The notes: generated by a model not told the origin, from the letters alone. A stretch of 64,000 nucleotides of DNA from Halobacillus amylolyticus (GCF_022921115.1 NZ_CP095075.1:558001-622000); one strand, 5' to 3'. Numbered from the stretch's first letter, positions 46,422 through 55,428 are shown. Translations and numbers: made by a program.

Positions 46422-47030
46422 ATGAAACACATTTTTCATAAGGGAACAGACGAAAGGAAGCCAACATTGCTTCTTTTACATGGTACGGGAGGAACGGAAA
46501 CAGATTTATTGCCTGTCGCAGGTATGATTGATGAATCTGCGGCTATTCTAGGCGTACGTGGTAATGTAAGCGAAAATGGCATGCCGCGGTTTTTCAAACG
46601 TTTGGCTGAAGGGGTTTTTGATGAAGAAGACCTTATCACACAAACGAAAGGTCTGGAAGAATTTCTAGGGAATGCAGCAAAAGATCATGGATTTGACAGT
46701 AGTAATATTGTCGCTATTGGGTATTCCAATGGTGCGAATATTGCCGGCAGTCTTTTGTTCCATTATTCAGATGCATTAAAAGGTGCTATCTTACTTCATC
46801 CGATGGTTCCACGAAGAGGTATTACACTGCCTGACTTATCCGGTATTCCTGTGTTTATTGGGGCAGGGACAAATGATCCAATCTGTAAGCCGGAGCAAAC
46901 CGAAGAACTAGCTGAAATGCTTCAGAAAGCTGGAGCAAATGTAGAAGTCCATTGGGAGAATAACGGGCATCAATTGACTCGTGATGAAATTGAAAAAGCC
47001 GCACAATGGTATGCGCATACGGTCAAGTAG
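46422..47030 (+). CDS. mhqD: alpha/beta hydrolase (carboxylesterase) MhqD
   Basis: A 202-residue small serine hydrolase: oxyanion motif LLLHGTGGTETDL, nucleophile elbow AIGYSNGANIAGSLL, acid in GAGTNDPICKPE and the catalytic His in NNGHQLTRDEI. It matches MhqD (YodD) of the B. subtilis mhqED operon and would hydrolyse ester products or adducts made during quinone detoxification. AGGGAGGA precedes the ATG. It sits between the dioxygenase and the quinone reductase genes. Confidence 0.9.
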   Translation: MKHIFHKGTDERKPTLLLLHGTGGTETDLLPVAGMIDESAAILGVRGNVSENGMPRFFKRLAEGVFDEEDLITQTKGLEEFLGNAAKDHGFDSSNIVAIGYSNGANIAGSLLFHYSDALKGAILLHPMVPRRGITLPDLSGIPVFIGAGTNDPICKPEQTEELAEMLQKAGANVEVHWENNGHQLTRDEIEKAAQWYAHTVK

Positions 47031-47154
47031 AATGTCGTTTTCTTTAAACCATAAAGCTTTGATATTACAGGTGAAGAATTGGTCGTGGAATGGTGGTGCT
47101 AAGATGGGGATAGTAGATTTGTTTAAAAAAGATACAAAAAGGAGCGATTCATCA

Positions 47155-47769
47155 ATGGAAAACGTTAAATTAGCAGTGATTTATTACAGTTCAACAGGTA
47201 CAAACTACAAAATGGCAAAATGGGCAGAGGATGGAGCGAAGCAAGCAGGTGCTGAAGTGAAATTGGTTAAAGTCCCAGAGCTTGCCCCACAGGCAGCAAT
47301 TGAACAAAACCCGGCTTGGAAAGCTCATATTGATGCAACAAAAGATGTACCTGAAGTCGCTTTAGATGATCTTGAGTGGGCAGACGCTTATATTTTCAGC
47401 ATGCCAACTCGTTTTGGTAACTTGCCGGCACAAATGAAGCAATTTCTTGATACAACCGGAGGGCTTTGGTTTAATGGGAAACTGATTAACAAAGTAGTTA
47501 GTGGAATGTCTTCAGCGAATAACCCGCACGGCGGTCAGGAAACAACTATCCAAAATCTCTATACAACGATGATGCACTGGGGTGCGATCATCGCCGCTCC
47601 AGGGTATTCAGATCCTGTAACATTCTCTGCAGGCGGTAACCCTTATGGCACAAGTGTTACCGTTGATCAGGAGGGAAATATGCAGGAAGATGTTCAAGAA
47701 GCTGTGAAACATCAAGCCAAACGTACTGCCACTGTTGCTTCTTGGGTGAAGCAGGGCCAACAACAATAA
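47155..47769 (+). CDS. wrbA: NAD(P)H:quinone oxidoreductase, WrbA type
   Basis: A 204-residue flavodoxin-fold enzyme. The FMN phosphate loop is YYSSTGTNYKMA, followed by MPTRFGNLPAQMKQFLDTTGGLW and MHWGAIIAAPGY, all diagnostic of WrbA. It reduces quinones by two electrons, avoiding redox cycling, which fits the MhqR cluster. The frame is open far upstream; an ATG at 47104 is possible, but AAAAAGGAG at 47135-47143 and family alignment favour 47155 (MENVKLAVIYYSSTG). Confidence 0.92.
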   Translation: MENVKLAVIYYSSTGTNYKMAKWAEDGAKQAGAEVKLVKVPELAPQAAIEQNPAWKAHIDATKDVPEVALDDLEWADAYIFSMPTRFGNLPAQMKQFLDTTGGLWFNGKLINKVVSGMSSANNPHGGQETTIQNLYTTMMHWGAIIAAPGYSDPVTFSAGGNPYGTSVTVDQEGNMQEDVQEAVKHQAKRTATVASWVKQGQQQ

Positions 47770-47792
47770 CATGAGCATCATGCAGGTTAAGC

Positions 47793-47830
47793 AAGCCACT
47801 TCTTCTTTGACTGAAGAAGTGGCTTATCTT
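47793..47830 (+). terminator. intrinsic terminator of the mhq cluster
   Basis: A perfect 13-bp stem AAGCCACTTCTTC / GAAGAAGTGGCTT with a 7-nt loop, followed by ATCTTATA. Confidence 0.85.
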
Positions 47831-47869
47831 ATATGGTATAGTCAAATGAAACTAGATACCATGGTTATT

Positions 47870-47909
47870 AAAAGCATCCAGCTTCTTTAGATAAAAGCTG
47901 GATGCTTTC
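47870..47909 (-). terminator. terminator of the CBO0543-like gene
   Basis: Stem AAAGCATCCAGCTT / AAGCTGGATGCTTT (14 bp); on the minus strand it ends in TTTTAATAA. Confidence 0.82.
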
Positions 47910-47927
47910 GAGCAATTTATCAAACCC

Positions 47928-48473
47928 CTAGAAGAACTTCCATTTCTGCGTGTACCTATCAAGTTTATCAACTAACCATTTTACAAATATCCCAATTAAC
48001 ATATATCCAGGGGAAGAGTGCCAGAATTCCCACCAACTTAGGAGTTTATACATACTCAATTTAACAAAAATTGGTTCTGCGACAAAAGCTGCAAATAGGC
48101 AAAACAAGGCAAGTACTATTAAATAAGATTTCCACGATCTAAAATACTGATATAAAAGCATGTACGTTACTGGAATAATGGTTATATCAACCGTATTTAA
48201 TCGGCTTGTAAAGTAGATGACTTTATATGGATAAGTCCAAAGTGCAAGGGAGACGCCGATGTCATCTAGAATAATGGCAAGCTGGCTCGTAATAAATCCC
48301 ACAATTAATATGCTTTTTAATCGTTTTTTATCTACAAGGACCGCCCATAACACCCAAAGAGTAACGGTTATTGTAATGAGAATCCACCATTGATAAGAAA
48401 ATAAAATCTCCTCAAAATAATGGTGCTTTTGTAACTGAGCATTCTCTTTTTGGATTTGAATGATCTTTTCCAT
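47928..48473 (-). CDS. CBO0543-like integral membrane protein
   Basis: A 181-residue membrane protein with five or so hydrophobic helices after a short charged N-terminus (MEKIIQIQKENAQL). Features such as FSYQWWILITITVTLWVLWAVLVDKKR, DIGVSLALWTYPYK and a late YMLIGIFVKWLVDK fit the CBO0543 family, whose function is unknown. Upstream TTG and GTG codons exist, but TTGGAG places translation at the ATG at 48473. Confidence 0.75.
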   Translation of the reverse strand: MEKIIQIQKENAQLQKHHYFEEILFSYQWWILITITVTLWVLWAVLVDKKRLKSILIVGFITSQLAIILDDIGVSLALWTYPYKVIYFTSRLNTVDITIIPVTYMLLYQYFRSWKSYLIVLALFCLFAAFVAEPIFVKLSMYKLLSWWEFWHSSPGYMLIGIFVKWLVDKLDRYTQKWKFF

Positions 48474-48994
48474 ATAGTTAAGCTCCAACCTAGTCACCAA
48501 CCTTTGCCATGTCTAGATGAGATCATATGATTTATGTGCAGGGCGCTCTCATTTTGGTTATGATGTTCTTAGCAGACTTTTTGATATTTTAAATGCAAGT
48601 TTTGGAAGTTACGCGACCTTATCTATTTGCCCTACTTGATCTTTGAATATTCATTTAAACTGTATTCTGTTTTATCTTTGCGTTAATCCCATTCTTTACA
48701 TAGGAGGTGCGATGTATACGACATTCAGTTAAGATGCAATCCGTCTGCATTTTAATACAACGATGAAATTACAGTGGGGGAAGGTGAACCTTTCAAAGTT
48801 ACAGATGAAATATATGGATAATATATAATCAATGAAGTCCTTGAAAATTAATAACAAGCGAACCTGTACATACAGCTAGTTGAAAACACGCATGTATAGT
48901 AAGCTATATAATAGATCCAATTCATTTACAGCAAGCTAAATGAAACAAGGATTGTAAGTAAAAGAGATATCACACCATTGGGGAGGCCGTTCAA
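48474..48994. other. 521-nt gap with a decayed short reading frame
   Basis: No intact gene was found. A good ribosome site TAGGAGGTG at 48702-48710 is followed by an ATG whose frame stops after six codons. Further on the plus strand, out of frame, GEGEPFKVTDEIYG then a TAA and IINEVLEN (about 48776-48852) read like remains of a small conserved protein that I cannot name. AT-rich sequence fills the rest. Confidence 0.4.
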
Positions 48995-49588
48995 ATGGAT
49001 GTTTTAGAAGCAATTAAAACTAGAAGAAGTGTGGGACTTGTCTCGGAGAAACCTGTTCCACAAGATTTATTAGAGCAAATACTAGAAGCTGGTACATGGG
49101 CCCCTTGTCATCACAGAACCGAGCCTTGGCGCTACTTTGTGTTAACAGGAGATGGGAGAAAACCGCTCGGGGAAGCTCTTGCGAAGATTGCGGAAAAAGA
49201 CATGGAGGATCCTTCAACGGAAAATAATCAGAAAAAACTTGCGAAGAGATTAAGAAAGCCATTTCGCGCACCTGCTGTGATTGTTGTAGCAGCAGAACCA
49301 ACCGATGATCCAAAAGTTTTGGCTAAAGAAGAATATGGGGCTGTGTATTCATCGATTCAAAATATGCTTTTAGCAGCACACGCATTAGGTTTAGGTGGGT
49401 TTTGGAGAACCGGTAAACCTACCTATGATCCATTAATGCAAGACTTGTTTGGATTATCTAAAGATGGTGAAGTATTGGGTTTTCTTTATATTGGTTTCCC
49501 TGAAAAAGATATACCTGCGGGGAATAGAAAGCATATTAATGATGTGACAAAATGGATTTCAACTGCTGATGGATTAAAAAGAAACTAG
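48995..49588 (+). CDS. nitroreductase family protein
   Basis: A 197-residue FMN-dependent nitroreductase: the FMN-binding N-terminus AIKTRRSVGLVSEKPVP, EAGTWAPCHHRTEPWRYF, SSIQNMLLAAHALGLGGFWRTG and the phosphate-binding GFLYIGFPEK. It resembles the small YdjA-like branch. Typical activity is NAD(P)H-dependent reduction of nitro or quinone compounds; the physiological substrate is unknown. TGGGGAGG precedes the ATG. A nitronate monooxygenase and a quinone-response cluster lie nearby, but no shared regulation is seen. Confidence 0.9.
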   Translation: MDVLEAIKTRRSVGLVSEKPVPQDLLEQILEAGTWAPCHHRTEPWRYFVLTGDGRKPLGEALAKIAEKDMEDPSTENNQKKLAKRLRKPFRAPAVIVVAAEPTDDPKVLAKEEYGAVYSSIQNMLLAAHALGLGGFWRTGKPTYDPLMQDLFGLSKDGEVLGFLYIGFPEKDIPAGNRKHINDVTKWISTADGLKRN

Positions 49589-49611
49589 GCGATCATGACA
49601 CTATAAACAAA

Positions 49612-49646
49612 GGAGGAGGCTATTCCTAATGAATAGCCTCCTTTAT
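49612..49646. terminator. bidirectional terminator after the nitroreductase gene
   Basis: A perfect 12-bp stem AGGAGGCTATTC / GAATAGCCTCCT with a 5-nt loop and TTATT on the plus side; it separates convergent genes. Confidence 0.85.
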
Positions 49647-49656
49647 TAATTTTACC

Positions 49657-51267
49657 TTACCTTACCTTTCGTGACCAGTGCATTTCTCCAACTTCTGTTT
49701 CTGCAAGCTCAAGAGTAGTTCGATATGGTTTGAAATCTACATGTTTATTAACCGCGTAAATCTTTTGCGGGACACACAGAAATAAAGAGAGTGCTTTTTC
49801 AAATACATATCGGTCCACTTCTTTTGCTGCCGCGAGTAATTCCTCCCGTTGAACTTGATTTGCCATCTTCTTATATATCTGATCGAATCCGGGAAGCTCC
49901 GGACCAGTTCGAAGGGCCCCATCAGAACCAAACATTTCTCGATGGAAAAAAGCAGGGGTTCCCTCATAAAATTGGGTCGTTGTGCTTGCTAATAAAATAT
50001 CCCAACCAGGATTCAGTTTCTTTTCAGCAACCACCCGTTTCCATTTTACTTCTTGATCCTGTGGGACAACGATGGTCGTAACTTGGGTAGATAAAGTTTT
50101 TTGTATTTGAGCTGCCACAACATGCAATAGGCTTTCATGCTTTTTAAAAGCAGCGATTTTCAGAGGTCTATCTTTTGGATAGTTAGACCTCAAAAATAGC
50201 TCACGAGATTTTGTGAAATCGTACTTAATGGGTTCTAAACCCTCTGGAAAATCATAGGCCCATGGCGGTGTTAGTGCTGGAGTTAGTGTCGCCATTCCTT
50301 TATATACATTTTGGACTATTTCTTCACGCTGAATAGCCATATTTAACGAAGCTCTCAGGTCATAACTATCAAAATCGACCTCAGATTGGAAACGGTTAAA
50401 CACACCTGTGACAACCTCATTTCCATCTGAGGTTACCAACCTCGCATACTGAGATGATTCAACCTGCCGCGCATCGTTAGGAGTAAGTTCAGTTACGAGA
50501 TCCACATAGCCTTCTGTTGATGTACAAAGCTTTAACGCCTCTTTTTTTGATAGACCATTCCGAAAAATCACTCTCTTTAACCGTGGCCCTCGTCTGGGTT
50601 CACGATAGTTTAAGTTCGCATTTAAGGTGACGAAAGGGGTTCGCAATTCTTTCTCGGTAAGCCAGGTTCCTGCTAAAGGCTCTTTTTTAATAAATGCAAG
50701 TAGGTTTTCAATAGATGAATACCCCTCTGATAAAACAAACGGTCCGGTACCCCACGGGCCGGGTGCGTCAAGTACTCACCAATGGCCCTCCGCTGAGCCA
50801 AGCTTTCGGTAACCGAAACCAAGATAATTCCAAAAAAGAAAGTTCGCAAAATGGGTGGCTCTCAACTTAGCGACAGCCAATCCATCCGGTTTGGGAAAGT
50901 AAAGTTGAACTGTATAGGAATCAATGACTTTCAAGGTTGTTGGCTTAAAATAATTAAGAAAGGATCCAGGAGGATGAGGCACTAACCAACGTAGCAGTTC
51001 ATGAACACTTTTTTTGACCACCTGTGCCGTAAAAGGCTCGCCATCGTGGAAGGTAACACCTTCTTTTAGTTTAAGTTCTAAAACGGTATCACTTTTCCAT
51101 TCATAATTAGCAAGAGAAGGGATAATTGCACCTGAATGGTCGGCCCTTACAGATTCTTCCATCGTATTGTAGAGTATATACAACCAATTCAACGGTGATG
51201 GATCGACCACATAAATCATGCCTTCCGGTGTTGTAGTTGACACCCCTTCATTCTGCATTTTTTTCAT
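49657..51267 (-). pseudogene. ABC-type peptide-binding protein (SBP family 5), interrupted by an in-frame TGA
   Basis: One continuous frame of 537 codons encodes a family 5 solute-binding domain: WKSDTVLELKLKEGVTFHDGEPFTAQVVKKS near the start, then SAEGHW, TGA at 50776-50778, and immediately in the same frame VLDAPGPWGTGPFVLSEGYS through to MHWSRKVR. Only this stop breaks it, so a TGG-to-TGA change in the family's GHW(W) stretch is likely. GAGGTGATATGA precedes the ATG at 51267. There is no signal peptide and no N-terminal HTH, unlike secreted OppA or SgrR. It is either inactivated or read through. Confidence 0.8.
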
Positions 51268-51546
51268 TCATATCACCTCGGCTTTACACTATATATACTC
51301 CTTGATTTTGAGCGTTATACCTCTTGTTATTTATTAGCAATGACGTCCTAACAGTTGGGAAAACAGTTCTTTTTCTAACCCTCGAATTGGATTATGACTA
51401 TTTTTACACGCAAGCATTTTTCTCTACCAAAAATACAATTTCTATCAATAGCTTACTCTTTTAGGCTCATTCGACAAAAAAACATGATCCAATCTGTTTT
51501 TTCATACGAAAGCTTAGTGAATCAAATTATAAGGAGGAATTTTTTT

Positions 51547-51990
51547 ATGTTTAAAACTGTCGCAACGACAGGGTTAGCTTTAACTTTAGGACTGGGAATC
51601 GTATCATCTGGTACGGTCTTTGCTGCAGAAGGGGACACAGATGTACAAGCCAATACTGCTGTTAATGCCAGCCTGCAGAGTGAAGAAGATTCTTCAAGTA
51701 TTGACTTCGGCTCAGGACTAGGTCTGGACCTAAACCTTGAGGACGAAGGGGATAACAACACTGGTTTAAATGTTGGCACAGTAGTAGAAGGGTCAGTTGA
51801 AAGTGATAATGGATCAGATTCTTCCAGTGTCGATCTAGGAACGGGACTAGGTCTAGACTTAAATCTGGACAGCATTTTTGAGGATGATGAAGACGAGAAT
51901 AATACTAATGTAGATGTTGAAACAGGCGTAGAAGGATCTGTTCAAAGTGATAATGAATCCGACGATGGTTTGTTAAACGACATTCTATAA
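51547..51990 (+). CDS. secreted acidic two-repeat protein of unknown function
   Basis: A 147-residue product. A signal peptide (about 1-26, ending TVFA) is followed by an acidic mature region rich in D, S, N, G and E. It holds two copies of a unit built on SSSIDFGSGLGLDLNL (first) and SSSVDLGTGLGLDLNL (second), each followed by an acidic stretch and a V-GSV-SDN segment. I do not recognise a family. The strong negative charge would suit a protein exposed to high salt or binding cations. AAGGAGGA precedes the ATG; the frame is open upstream without a ribosome site. Confidence 0.75.
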   Translation: MFKTVATTGLALTLGLGIVSSGTVFAAEGDTDVQANTAVNASLQSEEDSSSIDFGSGLGLDLNLEDEGDNNTGLNVGTVVEGSVESDNGSDSSSVDLGTGLGLDLNLDSIFEDDEDENNTNVDVETGVEGSVQSDNESDDGLLNDIL

Positions 51991-52019
51991 GTCAACGTAT
52001 ATTAATAAATATATACCCT

Positions 52020-52060
52020 AAAAAGCCGGCTGCTTCGTTATGAAGTGGCCGGCTTTTATG
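52020..52060 (+). terminator. intrinsic terminator of the acidic protein gene
   Basis: A 10-bp stem AAAAGCCGGC / GCCGGCTTTT with an inner CTTC/GAAG pairing, then ATG-rich sequence. Confidence 0.85.
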
Positions 52061-52151
52061 TAAATCAAAAGCTTACTAACTATTTTCTGTTAATTTAGAT
52101 ATAAACAAGGATAAAGAACTATTTCTGCAAAGAAAATTTGATAAAGAGACA

Positions 52152-52382
52152 TTGGTCAAAGAAAGGAAGAACACATTCTTAAAAATTTATGAAAGTAATG
52201 GTCAAATTAAAGGTGCTTGTGAGGAGATTGAAATACAATTAACAACTTATTATAGATGGTTAAAAATTGATCCTATATTTCGGGATACCATTGAGCAAAT
52301 AAATAAATCACGTATAGAGAAGAGAGATTTAAAGAATAATTTTTATCAGGTTAACATAATATATATTATAGGCACTCATTAA
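52152..52382 (+). pseudogene. fragment of a phage-type helix-turn-helix protein
   Basis: The frame reads FLKIYESNGQIKGACEEIEIQLTTYYRWLKIDPIF, the pattern of the small phage HTH family (phBC6A51-like) that recognises DNA in prophages and transposons. The frame stays open upstream to about 52090 with no start codon or ribosome site, and the C-terminus degenerates after KRDLKNN. It looks like a leftover piece of a mobile element. It lies 0.6 kb left of the Tn3-like unit. Confidence 0.45.
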
Positions 52383-52450
52383 TTGAAAATTAAATCACGT
52401 CTCATTATATGAGTAAACTTCTGATAGTGAGACGCGATCGAAATTCTCTA

Positions 52451-52918
52451 TTAGTTTTCCTTGTATTTAGCTCCAGGTCTAAAGATTGTATTATTTCTGG
52501 ATTGCTCCATAATGTGTGCTGACCACCCGACGATTCGACTAGAACAAAAAATTGGTGTAAATAGATCTGCAGGTATTCCAATAGCTTTCATTAACGCTGC
52601 TGCATAGAACTCGACATTTGCATAAAGATTACGACCAGGCTTTAATTCATCAAGCCAACTAACTGTTTCATTTTCAACTTTTAATGTAAAATCGACCCAA
52701 TCTGGTTTAGGCTTAATTTTCATTAATTGTGCTTTTAATGCTTCAGCTCTAGGATCTTTAGTCTTATAAACGCGATGTCCAAATCCCATTACTTTTTCAC
52801 GGTTAGTCATTTTTTCTCTAATAACTTCTTCAACTGATTGATGTTTTACATCTTCAATATAATCCAACACTCCCGTCGGCGCACCTCCATGTAACGGTCC
52901 TTTTAATGCCCCAATACT
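52451..52918 (-). pseudogene. citrate synthase, C-terminal fragment
   Basis: About 155 codons of a citrate synthase (or 2-methylcitrate synthase) end: SIGALKGPLHGGAPTGVLDYIEDV, then the active-site region GFGHRVYKTKDPRAEALK, NVEFYAAALMKAIGIPADLFTPIFCSSRIVGW and a normal terminus AKYKEN. Homology stops abruptly near 52918, so roughly the first 215 residues are missing. The break lies about 100 bp from the left end of the Tn3-like unit, suggesting a deletion or insertion event. Confidence 0.8.
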
Positions 52919-52960
52919 CTATATAAATATGACCATTTCTATGAGGAGGAATTTTTAACG

Positions 52961-52986
52961 TTTGTAAACCAATTTTTGTTTACAAA
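52961..52986. promoter_or_regulatory. 26-bp inverted repeat, possible operator
   Basis: TTTGTAAAC (52961-52969) and GTTTACAAA (52978-52986) are perfect 9-bp arms separated by 8 nt. A GAGGAGG just to the left has no gene behind it. The arms look like a repressor site left from a lost gene. Confidence 0.35.
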
Positions 52987-53012
52987 TACGATTTAACTAT
53001 AGACTTTTCCAC

Positions 53013-53017
53013 ATTAA
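53013..53017. repeat. 5-bp target duplication, left copy
   Basis: ATTAA directly abuts the outer end of the left Tn3-type inverted repeat; the same five bases abut the right end (56807-56811). Confidence 0.65.
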
Positions 53018-53055
53018 GGGGTCTCGCCAACATTAAAAAAACCCTACGCTAAGCC
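53018..53055 (+). repeat. Tn3-type terminal inverted repeat, left
   Basis: GGGGTCTCGCCAACATT, an A-rich centre and CCCTACGCTAAGCC. Its sequence agrees with the right repeat at most positions, differing by a one-base indel in the A-run. Confidence 0.75.
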
Positions 53056-53111
53056 TCTTTTATCCATTAAAATCCCGGAATTCCTCACGCTAAGGATTTC
53101 CGGGATTAATT

Positions 53112-53180
53112 TTATATATTTAGGTTTCTCAATAGCGTTGTACGGCTTCCTAAGTCAAACGAATACTCACCATGTTAAGG
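53112..53180 (-). pseudogene. Tn3-family transposase, extreme C-terminal remnant (left)
   Basis: On the minus strand HGEYSFDLGSRTTLLRNLNI and a TAA at 53112-53114. The same ending, DYSFDLENRTTPLKNLNIK, occurs at the right end of the unit. A stem with arms AATCCCGGA and TCCGGGATT (53071-53107) follows the stop, probably a terminator, before the inverted repeat. Confidence 0.65.
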
Positions 53181-53212
53181 CTAAAATATGAGAATAGGAT
53201 GATTTTTCAGAT

Positions 53213-54187
53213 TCAGATCTTTTTAACAACACTACGGCTGATTAGATTGTCTCTTGCTTCAAGATATTCTTTATAAAGTTTATCTACAAATTCTGCTGCA
53301 CTAGTAACCTCTTTAATAGCACCAACACCTTGACCGCTTCCCCAAATATTCTTCCATGGCTTGACAGCCTCTTCACCAAAATTCATCTTGGATGGATCAC
53401 TTTCAGGAAGATTGTCAGGATCTAATCCTGCTGCTCGAATGGATGGTTTCAGATAATTTCCATGTACACCAGTGAAAAGACTGCTATAAACAATATCATC
53501 AGACGTACTGTCAACGATTGCTTGCTTATACTCTTCAGAAGCAAGGGCTTCATGCGTTGCGATGAACGGTGAGCCGATATATGCAAAATCAGCCCCCATT
53601 GCTTGGGCAGACAGGATTGCACCTCCCGTAGCAATCGATCCGGACAAAGCAAGTGGACCATCGAACCACTGTCGGATTTCTTGAATGAAAGCAAAAGGGC
53701 TCTTCACACCAGCATGACCGCCAGCTCCTGCGGCAACTGCAATTAAGCCATCTGCACCTTTGTCAATTGCCTTGTGTGCGAAAGTGTTGTTGATTACGTC
53801 GTGCAGAACAATTCCCCCGTAGCTATGTGCTGTATCAAATATTTCCTCACGGGCACCTAAGGACGAAATAATAATGGGAACTTTGTACTTTACACACAAT
53901 TCCATGTCGTGTTCTAACCGTTCATTTGACTTGTGAACAATTTGATTAATAGCAAATGGTGCAGCTGGACGATCTGGATTTTTTGCGTTATAAGCTGCGA
54001 GCTCCTCCGTGATTTCTGCCAACCATTCATCAAGTAAGGATGCGGGTCTAGCATTCAGTGCAGGCATTGATCCAACGATCCCTGCCTTACATTGCTCGAT
54101 CACTAGCTTAGGATTACTAATAATAAACATCGGTGATCCAATTACAGGGATACGCAAATTCTGAAGTGTTGACGGAATTCTTGACAT
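53213..54187 (-). CDS. nitronate monooxygenase family flavoprotein
   Basis: A 324-residue TIM-barrel FMN enzyme of the nitronate monooxygenase (2-nitropropane dioxygenase) family: RIPVIGSPMFIISNP at the N-terminus, NQIVHKSNERLEHD, and the flavin phosphate site around LIAVAAGAGGHAGVKSPF and LSGSIATGGAILSAQAMGADFAYIGSPF. It may oxidise toxic alkyl nitronates or act as an enoyl reductase-like enzyme. GGAGG in the upstream extension sets the ATG at 54187. It is the last gene of the operon inside the Tn3-like unit. Confidence 0.9.
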   Translation of the reverse strand: MSRIPSTLQNLRIPVIGSPMFIISNPKLVIEQCKAGIVGSMPALNARPASLLDEWLAEITEELAAYNAKNPDRPAAPFAINQIVHKSNERLEHDMELCVKYKVPIIISSLGAREEIFDTAHSYGGIVLHDVINNTFAHKAIDKGADGLIAVAAGAGGHAGVKSPFAFIQEIRQWFDGPLALSGSIATGGAILSAQAMGADFAYIGSPFIATHEALASEEYKQAIVDSTSDDIVYSSLFTGVHGNYLKPSIRAAGLDPDNLPESDPSKMNFGEEAVKPWKNIWGSGQGVGAIKEVTSAAEFVDKLYKEYLEARDNLISRSVVKKI

Positions 54188-54340
54188 TTGCTGTTCCTCC
54201 ATTCAATTTTTAGGAATGTAATTTGTGCCTCTATTGTTTTTGAAAAACATGTACTCTGAATTTTAGTAAATCTAAACTGTAGAAAGTGTAAAATCACTCA
54301 TTTTAATTGGTTTCATTCTTAATACTTTTTTTGAAGATCC

Positions 54341-54588
54341 TTACGATTTGCCCCTTTTGCCATCAGCATTTCCTTTTAGAATCATGCACATACTAGTTGA
54401 ATGATCAACAAGACTTCCTTTTTTTATCATATACATGACATTCAACTAAACCAGTAGAACTCCCTTTTTTATAATTTTACTTTCAGCGCGGAGTTTACCT
54501 TCCCAAATCGGTTTTAAGGAAATTTAACTTAGTTTCCACTGTGGTAAATAGTTCACCCTCATCCAGTGTACTAAACAAGGCAGAACCC
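54341..54588 (-). pseudogene. PaaI-type hotdog thioesterase remnant
   Basis: The minus strand reads GSALFSTLDEGELFTTVETKLNFL, then shifts and hits stops, and resumes KKGSSTGLVECHVYDKKGS and HSTSMCMILKGNADGKRG before a TAA at 54341-54343. This is the second half of a 4HBT/PaaI thioesterase; the N-terminal half with the catalytic His-Gly-Gly is gone. It fills the 419-nt gap between the MBL and nitronate monooxygenase genes, so the operon once had a thioesterase here. Confidence 0.7.
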
Positions 54589-54621
54589 GTTAGTTTAAGT
54601 TGAACAAACTACTTACTGGTT

Positions 54622-55428
54622 TTATATAAGCTTCTCATCAGAAATAATGGAAGAGACGATATGCAAAGAGTCCCATTCTCCTCCGGAAACTGCGACAATT
54701 GGATACTTTTTCGGGAAAAGCTTTTTATTGATTTCAGCAATTGGGAGTCCTTCCTTATGTAGACTTTTCACCTCATCACAAAGATTCTCAAGATAATTCA
54801 GCTTTTGTTTTAACATCCTTTTTCCATCCTGTATGTAGCCAGCATGGGAGCAAAACATTGGTCCGAAATCATAAGAGAGCAGCGTTCTGATTGAATTCAT
54901 AATTAGCGGGATCGATTCACTATCCATAATGACCTTTGTCTTCGGTGCCACAAATAAATCACCTGAAAATAACCTCCCTGTTTCTTCATGAAAAAGAGAG
55001 ATATGGTCACCTGCATGACCCGGTGTATAAATCACTTTCCAATCTTGACTTTGAGATTGAATCGTATTTCCAAGCGGTAAGGCTTCAAACTCTTTTCGTA
55101 CTCCCCAAGAAATCTGGCGATACTTTGGATATGGACATGGCTGCGCACATATATTGATCCCTTTAGGATGAATATATATGGGAGCACTCCGGTTCTCTTG
55201 AAACCATGAAGCCGTTCCCGTATGATCCTCATGGCTATGAGTTAATGTGACTAGCTCAATCGAATGATCTTCATAGAAAGGAATTATTTCAGACTCAAGG
55301 CATTTGGGTCCGGTATCAATTAACATGCCGTCTACCAAAAATGCATAAATCGTACCTCCTTTGCGACCAGACCTTACAACTCTCCCCTCTACACAGGTAA
55401 CGTCCTCTTTCTCATACACATCTATCAT
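54622..55428 (-). CDS. MBL-fold metallo-hydrolase
   Basis: A 268-residue metallo-beta-lactamase-fold hydrolase. The metal motif HSHEDH lies at residues 64-69, the second ligand set in TPGHAGDHISLF and the bridging Asp in RLFSGDLFVAP. A C-terminal helical segment with LHKEGLPIAEINKKLFP resembles the tail of hydroxyacylglutathione hydrolase-like MBL proteins. Substrate is unknown; a thioester or lactone fits the thioesterase remnants on both sides. It is the second of two largely intact enzymes in the transposon-borne operon. Confidence 0.88.
   Translation of the reverse strand: MIDVYEKEDVTCVEGRVVRSGRKGGTIYAFLVDGMLIDTGPKCLESEIIPFYEDHSIELVTLTHSHEDHTGTASWFQENRSAPIYIHPKGINICAQPCPYPKYRQISWGVRKEFEALPLGNTIQSQSQDWKVIYTPGHAGDHISLFHEETGRLFSGDLFVAPKTKVIMDSESIPLIMNSIRTLLSYDFGPMFCSHAGYIQDGKRMLKQKLNYLENLCDEVKSLHKEGLPIAEINKKLFPKKYPIVAVSGGEWDSLHIVSSIISDEKLI

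Noticed and set aside
52451-52870. Short intact enzyme starting at an ATG/TTG within the citrate synthase sequence
   Set aside because: Homology continues upstream without a break to about 52918 and the catalytic N-terminal part is missing, so it is a truncated gene.
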